Assembly: GCF_003977615.1 (NCBI RefSeq)
Contig: NZ_RYZR01000005.1
Location: forward strand, 372,001-436,000
Length of the DNA stretch: 64,000 bases
Origin: Dyella dinghuensis
GTDB taxonomy: Bacteria; Pseudomonadota; Gammaproteobacteria; Xanthomonadales; Rhodanobacteraceae
Reading direction: 5' to 3'
The notes under the pieces were generated by a model. That model ran no database searches and had not been told where the DNA came from. It saw only the letters and a list, made by a program, of their open reading frames with translations. This document shows, piece by piece, positions 10,544 to 18,138 of the stretch (position 1 is its first letter; every line of letters begins with the position of its first letter). The position numbers were made by a program, and so were the translations under genes.

Positions 10544-13500
10544 ATGGCCGGTTCGAGCGTCATAACGACTCCAACTAAAAGGTATGGATGGCTGGCCAAT
10601 CTGCCGATTCGCTACAAGATCATGCTGGCGATCGGGCTTTTGCTCGCGCTGTTCCTGATCGACAGCCTGGTCAACGTCGCTTCGCAGAACAAACAGTCCG
10701 AGACGCGGCACTGGGCGGATCACACCTATCAGGTACTCCTGCAGATCGAAAGCCTGCAACAAACGGCGCTGTCCGGGCAGCTCGGATTGCGTGGCTACCT
10801 GCTCACACGTAATCCCACCGAATTGGCGCGTGAGAATGACAGTGCCAAGGCGTTCCAGAATCGGCTTGAACAGTTGCGGCAACTGACCAGCGACAACGCC
10901 ATTCAACAATTGCGCATCGACCACGTTCAAGCGCTCTCGCAGCAGTTCAGCCGCGAATTGCAGCGCATGGTGCTGACACCGGAAACACAGATCAAGGATA
11001 CCGACCCACAAGTTGTCGCTCAGGACAAGGCAAAGATCCAGGCCGATTACCTCGCCCACCGCACCGTGCGCGTCGAAGATTACACGGCCGTACTGGATGA
11101 AATGCGCGATACCGAACGTCAATTGCTGACGGTGCGCAATGCAGACGTCGAACGCGTTTTAACGGAAACGCTTTACGCCAACATCGCGAGCGCAACGATC
11201 GGCTTGCTGCTTGGCCTGATGGTCATTTCTCTCACCTCGCGACTGGTGACGCAACCCATTCGCCGCCTTACCGATTTGATGACGCGCCTGGCTGCCCACG
11301 ATCACGACATCACTATCCGTGGAGTTGGCCGCAAGGACGAAGTCGGCGAAATCGCGCGCGCGTTGCAAATCTTCAAGGACATGGTGATCGAGACAGAGCA
11401 ACAGGCCGTACTGAAAAGTCAGGCATCGTCCATTTCCAGCAGCCTGCAAGTCGCCACCGATCATCGCGAATTCGCCGAGCGGCTGACGTCGCAACTGGCT
11501 CCGCTGCTGAGCGCAGGGGTCGCACTGTTCTACGGTTACGACGAATCGAGCCAGCGTCTGGATCTGCTGGGCAGCTACGGCCTTCGGTTGATCAGCAGTC
11601 CGGATGCTTATATGCCGGGTGAAGGATTGGTGGGACAGTGTGCGTTATCGCGCAAGCCCGTTTTCCTGAATCACATTCCCGACAACTATCTGCGCATTGA
11701 TTCGGGCAGCGGCGCCGCGCTTCCTCGCCACGTCGCCATCTTCCCTCTGATGATGCGCGATCGACTGGTCGGTGTTCTCGAATTCGCAGGTTTCGACAAC
11801 CCCACCCCCTTGCAACTGCAGTTGTTGGAATTGCTGCTGCCCATGGCGGCCTTGACGCTGGAAATCCTGACCCGCGCCATCAACACGCAAGACTTGCTTG
11901 ATCAAACGCGTGAACAGGCCGACGAATTGCGCCTGTCGAGCGTCACCATGCGACAGCAGCAGGAAGCGCTTCGTGCTGCAAACGATACGTTGCAGACCAA
12001 AACCATTGAGCTGGAAGAGCAATCGCAGCGTTTACTGGCCTCGGAAGAAGAGTTGCGCGTGCAAGCCGATGAGCTGCAGGCCTCTAATGAAGAACTGCGA
12101 CTGAAGACCGACACACTGCGGCACCAAAAGCAACAGTTGGAAGCGCTGCAAGAGGAAACCGAGCAAAAGGCCGAAGAACTCGCACGCGCCAGCCGCTACA
12201 AGAGCGAATTTCTCGCCAACATGTCGCACGAGTTGCGCACGCCGCTCAATAGCCTGCTGATCCTCTCGCGCAGTCTGGCCGACAATCGCGAGGGCAATCT
12301 GGATGCCGAACAGATCGAATCAGCACGCATCATTCACGACGCGGGCTCAAGTCTGCTGCGCTTGATCAACGACATTCTCGACCTGTCCAAGATCGAGGCC
12401 GGCAAGATGGAGTTGTCGCTGGTCGATCACCCGCTGCAAAGTCTGGCCCGCAGCCTGCGTCGCAACTTCGATCACGTGGCGCGCGAAAAGAAACTCGATT
12501 ACGAAGTCGCTATTGAAGAAGGCTCACCTGCAGAAATTCACACGGACCCTAATCGGCTGGAGCAGATCATCAACAATCTGCTCGCCAACGCATTCAAGTT
12601 CACTGCGAAGGGATCGGTCCGCGTTCGCATCAGCGCGCCCTCGGGCGATTTGCCCATCCCCGAATCGCTCAATGGTCAGAACTTGGTGGCAATCAGCGTC
12701 AAGGACAGCGGCATCGGCATCGCGCCGGACAAACTCGAGCGCATTTTCAACGCTTTCGAACAAGCCGACAGCAGTACGAGCCGTCAGTTTGGCGGCACGG
12801 GACTGGGCCTGAGTATTTCGCGACGCATGGCCGAATTGCTTGGCGGCGATATCGTGCTACGCAGCGAAGTCGGCCACGGTAGCGAATTTGTATTGTTGAT
12901 CCCCGAGCGGATCACCAGTAGCGCAGCAGAAACCTCGGCAAGCGCCACGCATGTGCTCCCACCACGCCCGGTGACACGCGCACTGATTCCGGCGGACGGC
13001 GTGAATGACGATCGCGATCGCATCGCACCCGGCGAAAGCGTCATTCTCATCGTCGAAGACGATCCGGCGTTTGCACGCATTCTCGCCGACATCGTGCGCC
13101 AGAAAGGCCATCGTATGTTGCATGCGGTGGACGGTGAAAGCGGCCTGGAATTGGCCCGCCGTTTTCATCCGGTCGGCATTCTGCTGGATGTGATGTTGCC
13201 TGGTATGGACGGCTGGACCGTTATCGAACGGCTCAAGGCCGATCCCGCCACGCGCCATATTCCCGTGCATTTCCTCTCGGCCACCGACGATGCAGGGCGC
13301 GGCCGCGAACTCGGTGCTGTGGGCTTCCTTACGAAGCCCGTCACGCGCGAAGCTATCAACGAAGCGTTCGAGCGTTTGCTGCATTTCGCCAAAGGGCGTA
13401 CTCGTCACTTATTGGTCGTTGACGACGACCCCAGCGCGCGCAGCGCCGTGCGCACACTGCTCAACCAGGACGACGTGGCCATCGACGAAGCCGCTTCCGG

Positions 13501-14191
13501 TGAAGAGGCGCTCCAGAAGATTCAACAAACCGGCTACGACTGCATCGTGCTCGACCTCGGCCTGCCCGGCATCTCCGGCATGGAATTGCTCGAGACGCTT
13601 GCCGACAGCGGCAGCATTCCTCCCGTCGTGGTTTATTCGGGCCGTGAATTGAGCCGCGAAGAGAACCTGCGCATTCGCCAGTACACCGACAGCATTGTCA
13701 TCAAGGGTGTCCGCTCGCCCGAACGCCTGATGGACGAAGTGAGCCTGTTCCTGCACAGCATCAAGCAGCACGGCGAAAGACTCGGTCCGACAGCCGTCCC
13801 CGCCAGCCACGATGGACTGGATGGTCACCACGTACTGCTCGTGGACGACGACATGCGCAACTTGTTTGCACTGTCCAAAGTGCTGCGCGGTTGGGGCATG
13901 CAGGTGACGATGGCGCAAGATGGCCATAAGGCGTTGCAAGTGCTGTCGGAAACGCCGCAAGTGGAACTCGTTCTGATGGACATCATGATGCCCGGCATGG
14001 ACGGCTACGAAGCGACGCGTGCGATTCGCGGCCAGCCCACGCACGACAAACTGCCGATCATCGCGCTCACGGCAAAGGCCATGCGCGGCGATCGTGAACA
14101 ATGCCTCGAAGCAGGCGCCAACGACTACCTGTCAAAACCCATCGATCTGGACAAGCTGGCGTCCATGATGCATGTGTGGCTGCGCAACTGA
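10544..14191 (+). CDS. Hybrid sensor histidine kinase with CHASE3, HAMP, GAF and three receiver domains
   Basis: Membrane sensor kinase of about 1215 residues. Order: TM1 (about 25-45), a CHASE3-type periplasmic region (to about 195), TM2, HAMP, GAF (about 300-440), a long coiled coil (about 450-555), HisKA with phospho-acceptor His562 in MSHELRTPLN, HATPase_c with GTGLGLSISRRMAELLGG, then three receivers with predicted phospho-acceptors Asp882, Asp1004 and Asp1146. The second receiver has VIKGVRSPERL where the usual Lys-Pro loop sits, as in other multi-receiver kinases of this type. The ATG at 10544 has agcggga upstream; a GTG at 10508 is in frame. It heads an operon with cheR, cheB and a REC-GGDEF gene. 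The ligand is unknown. Confidence 0.92.
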   Translation: MAGSSVITTPTKRYGWLANLPIRYKIMLAIGLLLALFLIDSLVNVASQNKQSETRHWADHTYQVLLQIESLQQTALSGQLGLRGYLLTRNPTELARENDSAKAFQNRLEQLRQLTSDNAIQQLRIDHVQALSQQFSRELQRMVLTPETQIKDTDPQVVAQDKAKIQADYLAHRTVRVEDYTAVLDEMRDTERQLLTVRNADVERVLTETLYANIASATIGLLLGLMVISLTSRLVTQPIRRLTDLMTRLAAHDHDITIRGVGRKDEVGEIARALQIFKDMVIETEQQAVLKSQASSISSSLQVATDHREFAERLTSQLAPLLSAGVALFYGYDESSQRLDLLGSYGLRLISSPDAYMPGEGLVGQCALSRKPVFLNHIPDNYLRIDSGSGAALPRHVAIFPLMMRDRLVGVLEFAGFDNPTPLQLQLLELLLPMAALTLEILTRAINTQDLLDQTREQADELRLSSVTMRQQQEALRAANDTLQTKTIELEEQSQRLLASEEELRVQADELQASNEELRLKTDTLRHQKQQLEALQEETEQKAEELARASRYKSEFLANMSHELRTPLNSLLILSRSLADNREGNLDAEQIESARIIHDAGSSLLRLINDILDLSKIEAGKMELSLVDHPLQSLARSLRRNFDHVAREKKLDYEVAIEEGSPAEIHTDPNRLEQIINNLLANAFKFTAKGSVRVRISAPSGDLPIPESLNGQNLVAISVKDSGIGIAPDKLERIFNAFEQADSSTSRQFGGTGLGLSISRRMAELLGGDIVLRSEVGHGSEFVLLIPERITSSAAETSASATHVLPPRPVTRALIPADGVNDDRDRIAPGESVILIVEDDPAFARILADIVRQKGHRMLHAVDGESGLELARRFHPVGILLDVMLPGMDGWTVIERLKADPATRHIPVHFLSATDDAGRGRELGAVGFLTKPVTREAINEAFERLLHFAKGRTRHLLVVDDDPSARSAVRTLLNQDDVAIDEAASGEEALQKIQQTGYDCIVLDLGLPGISGMELLETLADSGSIPPVVVYSGRELSREENLRIRQYTDSIVIKGVRSPERLMDEVSLFLHSIKQHGERLGPTAVPASHDGLDGHHVLLVDDDMRNLFALSKVLRGWGMQVTMAQDGHKALQVLSETPQVELVLMDIMMPGMDGYEATRAIRGQPTHDKLPIIALTAKAMRGDREQCLEAGANDYLSKPIDLDKLASMMHVWLRN

Positions 14192-14207
14192 TGCCGAGGA
14201 TCAGACC

Positions 14208-15053
14208 GTGAGCGCGCCCGGACTGGATAACATCGAGGTCGACCTGCTCATACAGGCGCTTCAGCGACGCCACGGCTACGACTTCAGCCAGTACGCGCCG
14301 GCATCGCTCAAACGGCGCGTGCAGCAGCTCACCGAACAACTCGATTGCAAGACGATCAGCGGTCTTATCGAACGCGTGATGCATGAGCCGGAACTCCTTC
14401 CGAATATCCTGGAAGGACTTACCGTGCCGGCTTCGGACATGTTCCGCGACCCCACCATGTTTCGTGGTTTGCGCGAACAGGTTTTCCCGCTGCTTGCCTC
14501 TTATCCGCAAATCAACATTTGGCAAGCCGGCTGCGCCCACGGACAGGAAGTGTATTCGCTCGTCATCCTGCTTGAAGAAGCCGGCCTCTACGAACGCACG
14601 CAGATTTTTGCGACGGACTTGAGCGATCGTGCGTTACAGCAAGCGCAAGACGGCATCTATCCCGCACGCGAAGCGCAGCAATGGTCACGCAACTATCAGG
14701 CATCGGGTGGCACCCGCTCGCTCGCCGACTATTACAGCGCGCGCTACAACCTTTTGAAGGTCGACCAACACCTACGGCGCAACGTGACGTTCGCCAAACA
14801 CAACCTCGTATCCGACAGCGTGTTCTGCGAAGCACACCTGATCCTGTGCCGCAATGTGATGATCTATTTTTCCAATCCTTTGCAGAATCGAGTGCTTTCG
14901 CTGTTCCGCGACAGCCTCGTCCGCGGTGGTTTTCTGTGCCTGGGTTTGCGCGAAAGCCTCGAATACGCATCCAGCGCCGGGGAGTTCACACCTTTTGCCG
15001 AACAGCTTCGCATCTATCGGCTGGCCATTCATCAGGAGCGCAAGCTTGCATGA
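14208..15053 (+). CDS. CheR-type protein-glutamate O-methyltransferase
   Basis: SAM-dependent methyltransferase of the CheR family, 281 residues. The N-terminal helical domain (YDFSQYAPASLKRRVQ) and the SAM-binding core (WQAGCAHGQEVYSLVILLEE, then FATDLSD) are visible, and LILCRNVMIYF is the usual CheR active-site strand. No TPR extension is present. I chose the GTG at 14208 (VSAPGLDNIEVDLL), with gagga upstream, rather than an earlier start that would overlap the kinase gene. ATGA overlap with the next gene implies coupling. No methyl-accepting chemotaxis protein is encoded nearby, so the substrate may be the operon's own kinase; that is inference. Confidence 0.9.
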   Translation: MSAPGLDNIEVDLLIQALQRRHGYDFSQYAPASLKRRVQQLTEQLDCKTISGLIERVMHEPELLPNILEGLTVPASDMFRDPTMFRGLREQVFPLLASYPQINIWQAGCAHGQEVYSLVILLEEAGLYERTQIFATDLSDRALQQAQDGIYPAREAQQWSRNYQASGGTRSLADYYSARYNLLKVDQHLRRNVTFAKHNLVSDSVFCEAHLILCRNVMIYFSNPLQNRVLSLFRDSLVRGGFLCLGLRESLEYASSAGEFTPFAEQLRIYRLAIHQERKLA

Positions 15054-15619
15054 ACGTGCCAGCGGCCATCGCGATTGGTTGCTCGGCCGGCGGCGTCGAT
15101 GCGCTCAAGGCCGTCATCGGCGGGTTGCAAGCAACATTGCGCCAGACGGTGGTAGTGTGCTGCCACAGCAGCTCCGATACGGTGGGGCTGCTGTGCGAAG
15201 TGCTCGGCCGCACATCGAAGCTGCCCGTCATCGAGGCGGCCGAACGCCATCAGGCGCAACCTGGTGTCGTGCAATTGGCGCCTACCGGTTATCACTTGCT
15301 AGTGGAAAACGATCACCACTTTTCGCTGTCGATCGACTCGCGCGTGAACCACTCGCGACCGTCCATTGACGTTCTCTTCATGTCTGCCGCCGACGTCTGG
15401 CGCAGCGCACTCATCGGCGTGGTTCTGACCGGTGGAAATAACGACGGAGCAGCCGGTTTGCGACGCATTCGCCAGTTGGGCGGCTTAGCTATAGTCCAAT
15501 CTCCCCACGGTGCCGTTGCGGCCACCATGCCGCAAGCTGCGCTGGATCTTGCGGGCGCGGACCACTGCGTTCCGCTCGATGACATCGCCCCCCTGATCAA
15601 TCGCTTGTGCATGGCATGA
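15050..15619 (+). CDS. CheB methylesterase-like protein, catalytic domain only
   Basis: A 189-residue stand-alone CheB catalytic domain. The predicted triad is Ser in AIGCSAGGVDAL, His in VCCHSSSDT and Asp in VLTGGNNDGAAGLR, where canonical CheB reads TGMGxDGA; here the loop is changed to GGNND. It lacks the N-terminal receiver, so phosphorylation control must come from elsewhere or be absent. The start codon overlaps the cheR stop, and its own stop overlaps the next start (both ATGA), giving three genes read as one coupled unit. It presumably reverses the methylation made by the adjacent CheR. Confidence 0.88.
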   Translation: MNVPAAIAIGCSAGGVDALKAVIGGLQATLRQTVVVCCHSSSDTVGLLCEVLGRTSKLPVIEAAERHQAQPGVVQLAPTGYHLLVENDHHFSLSIDSRVNHSRPSIDVLFMSAADVWRSALIGVVLTGGNNDGAAGLRRIRQLGGLAIVQSPHGAVAATMPQAALDLAGADHCVPLDDIAPLINRLCMA

Positions 15620-16614
15620 CTACGCATATTCCAAAAATACTGGTTGTCGACGACACCCGCGCCAATCTCGTGGCGATGCGCCGTCTTCTTGCCGATTGCG
15701 GCGCCGAACTGGTAGAAGCCAGCAGCGGAAACGAGGCGCTTTCGCGCTGCCTCGACCAGCAATTCGCGTTGATTCTTCTGGATGTGAACATGCCGGACAT
15801 GGACGGTTTCGAAGTCGCCGGCTTGCTAGCCGATGCCGAACAATTGCGCGACACGCCGGTCATCTTCGTCACCGCTGCGTATGCAGACGATTTGAATCGG
15901 CTGAAAGGCTATCGCTCGGGCGCCGTCGACTACATTGCAAAGCCGATCAACGATGTGATCCTGCAATCGAAGGTTCGCGTTTTCCTCGAACTGCATGCTG
16001 CACGCATGCAATTGCAGCAAACCCTGGAAGAACTTTCCTCACGCAACGAGCAGCTGCAGAAAGAAATTGCCGAACGTCAGCGTGTCGAAGCCAAGGTGCG
16101 TCATCAGGCGACTCACGACATGCTTACCGGCCTGCCCAATCGCGTGCTGTTTCATGACAGGTTGCGCGACGCCATGCAGCACAGCGCGCGCCGGGAAAGC
16201 AGCTTTGCCTTGGTACTGGTCGATATCGATGGTTTCAAAGCCGTGAATGACACGCACGGCCATCCTGCCGGCGATGCGCTACTGCAAGCCATCTCGGCGC
16301 GCCTCAACAACCACGTTCGCAGCGATGACACGGTGGCGCGCCTGGGCGGCGACGAATTTGCGCTGATCTTCGAAGACGTGAGCGGCACCGCGCCGCTGCT
16401 GCAGCGCTGCCAGGATATCTGCGACATGCTGGCCAAGCCTTACCCGCTACAGAGTTCGCGCGGCGATTTCACCGCGCATGTGAGCGCAAGCGTCGGCGTC
16501 GCCGTGTGGCATGAAGGTATCGACTCCGATGAGTCGCTGATTCAGGCCGCCGATCGTGCGATGTATCAAGCCAAAGAGAACGGCAAGAACGGCTGCGTGC
16601 TTTCCGCACTTTAG
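15616..16614 (+). CDS. Response regulator diguanylate cyclase (REC-GGDEF)
   Basis: Output protein of the operon, 332 residues: an N-terminal receiver (ILVVDDTRANLVAMRRLL, predicted phospho-acceptor Asp in LILLDVNMPDMDG, KPI near its end), a coiled linker (about 130-160) and a GGDEF domain with intact RLGGDEFALIFEDV. An RxxD inhibitory site (RSDD) sits five residues before GGDEF, so product inhibition is likely. It should make c-di-GMP from two GTP when phosphorylated, most simply by the operon's hybrid kinase. The ATG at 15616 overlaps the cheB stop. Confidence 0.93.
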   Translation: MTTHIPKILVVDDTRANLVAMRRLLADCGAELVEASSGNEALSRCLDQQFALILLDVNMPDMDGFEVAGLLADAEQLRDTPVIFVTAAYADDLNRLKGYRSGAVDYIAKPINDVILQSKVRVFLELHAARMQLQQTLEELSSRNEQLQKEIAERQRVEAKVRHQATHDMLTGLPNRVLFHDRLRDAMQHSARRESSFALVLVDIDGFKAVNDTHGHPAGDALLQAISARLNNHVRSDDTVARLGGDEFALIFEDVSGTAPLLQRCQDICDMLAKPYPLQSSRGDFTAHVSASVGVAVWHEGIDSDESLIQAADRAMYQAKENGKNGCVLSAL

Positions 16615-16697
16615 ATAATCAACCGCAGGCATGACGTATGGCACTGCGCATAGTGTGGCGCGCAGCCCTAGCGTGCTGACAAAACAAGGGAGTTTTC

Positions 16698-17612
16698 ATG
16701 AACGAGATGGTCGCCTTTACAACACCCGCTTCGGCGCCAGCCTGGAAACGGTGGCTGATCTTTTCGCCACTCGCGCGCATTGTGATCTACGCCGCATGTT
16801 TCTTCGCAGTCGGTTATCCGCTTTTTCATCTGGCGACCGCACTCCATCTGGGTGGCAAAGACGCCTCGCCTTTGGAACGCAACGTTGTCGGCCTGGTGCT
16901 TGAGTTCATCTCGATCTTGCTGGTCTATATTGTTGCTGTGCGCTTGGTCGAACGGCGGCGCGTGTCCGAACTCGCTTTGCGCCAGCTCCCCACCTATGGC
17001 ATCGCCGGCCTTATCGCCGGGTTCCTGCTGCTGAGCACGATGACGTTGCTGCTGTGGCTGATGGGTAGCTACCACGTTCTGAGCGTCAATCCCGATGCCG
17101 CGTGGCTACCGGCGCTACTTGGCATGGGCATCGCCACCGGTATCGCGGAAGAAACCCTCTTTCGTGGCGTGCTTTATCGCATTTCGGAGGAAGGCCTGGG
17201 CACGTGGGCTGCATTGGCAATCTCCGCATTATTTTTTGGCGGCGCGCATCTTAATAATCCCAACGCTACGTTGTGGAGCGCACTGGCGATCGCGATCGAG
17301 GCCGGCATTCTTCTGGCCCTGGTGTTCCATCTCACTCGCTCATTGTGGATGGTCATTGGCCTGCATGCGGCGTGGAATTTCAGCGAAGGCACGATCTACG
17401 GCTTTGCGGTATCCGGCTTCGACGTGAAAGGCATCATCGTGCCGTCGATCATCGGTTCGGACTGGGTGACTGGCGGAAAATTCGGTGTCGAAGGCTCCGT
17501 GGTGGCCGTTGGGGTTTCAGCCGGCATATCGGCGGTGTTGTTGGCGATTGCGATCCGGCGCAAGACGATCGTGGCGCCGTCGTGGGTGCGCAAGCGCAAA
17601 GCGCTGTCTTAA
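16698..17612 (+). CDS. CPBP family intramembrane metalloprotease (CAAX protease-like)
   Basis: A polytopic inner-membrane protein of 304 residues with about eight helices. The family catalytic motifs are present: EETLFRGVLYR (EExxxR), FFGGAHLNNP (FxxxH) and LHAAWNFSEG (HxxxN). Bacterial members are linked to processing or to self-immunity against bacteriocins, but the substrate here is unknown. A gene for a small peptide was not seen beside it. It follows the REC-GGDEF gene by 83 bp and is convergent with the thioesterase-like gene, whose stop codon overlaps its own by three bases. Confidence 0.88.
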   Translation: MNEMVAFTTPASAPAWKRWLIFSPLARIVIYAACFFAVGYPLFHLATALHLGGKDASPLERNVVGLVLEFISILLVYIVAVRLVERRRVSELALRQLPTYGIAGLIAGFLLLSTMTLLLWLMGSYHVLSVNPDAAWLPALLGMGIATGIAEETLFRGVLYRISEEGLGTWAALAISALFFGGAHLNNPNATLWSALAIAIEAGILLALVFHLTRSLWMVIGLHAAWNFSEGTIYGFAVSGFDVKGIIVPSIIGSDWVTGGKFGVEGSVVAVGVSAGISAVLLAIAIRRKTIVAPSWVRKRKALS

Positions 17613-18088
17613 GTAGCCTGCGGTTTGCGCGGCGACAGCCAGAGCAGGATGCGGGCGCGGAATACCTCGGTGCCCGCAGCATCTTTGACGTTCACCAACA
17701 CCGGCCATTCATAGCCGCTGGTCGATTCGATCAGCGGCTTTTCGGGCGTGGCGATGGCGTGCATCGTTCCCTTGGCCTTGTTGAGGTAGTCCACCGTCAT
17801 GCCCTTGGGTATCCAGCGCATGCTCGCCGGCAATGTGGCTTCGGCCATCACGCCCGCACTGAGTTCGGCGAGATTGCAAAGCGCAATGGCGTGCACCGTG
17901 CCGATGTGGTTGTGCACACGGCGGCGATCACGCATGTGCACTTCGCAACGACCAGGCTCCAACGATACGAAACGTGGCGTGATCGTTGAGAAATACGGCG
18001 CCCTCAAGCACACCGCACGCGAGAACATCCAGTGACCGCCCGGCCACGCTGTGATGCGGCGATAGAGTGTCAGCAGCGGTGCGCTCAT
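17609..18088 (-). CDS. DUF4442 hotdog-fold thioesterase-like protein
   Basis: A 159-residue protein of the DUF4442/PaaI-like hotdog fold. Recognisable blocks are RVHNHIGTVHAIALCNLAE (the HNxxGxxHxxAL helix) and MRWIPKGMTVDYLNKAKG. Related proteins hydrolyse acyl-CoA or are of unknown activity. It is the last gene of a minus-strand set with the alpha/beta hydrolase and fadE, 50 bp after fadE, which supports an acyl-CoA role. A 13-bp hairpin occupies the gap before it. Confidence 0.82.
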   Translation of the reverse strand: MSAPLLTLYRRITAWPGGHWMFSRAVCLRAPYFSTITPRFVSLEPGRCEVHMRDRRRVHNHIGTVHAIALCNLAELSAGVMAEATLPASMRWIPKGMTVDYLNKAKGTMHAIATPEKPLIESTSGYEWPVLVNVKDAAGTEVFRARILLWLSPRKPQAT

Positions 18089-18098
18089 CGTTTCCCCT

Positions 18099-18129
18099 AG
18101 ATCGGCGGCGGATCACCCGCCACCGATCT
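18099..18129 (-). other. Intercistronic hairpin between fadE and the thioesterase gene
   Basis: Arms 18099-18111 and 18117-18129 pair over 13 bp with one mismatch around a five-base loop. There is no T-run, so it is more likely an mRNA-processing or stability element than a terminator. It lies in the 50-bp gap within the probable operon. Confidence 0.6.
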
Positions 18130-18138
18130 CAGCACGTA

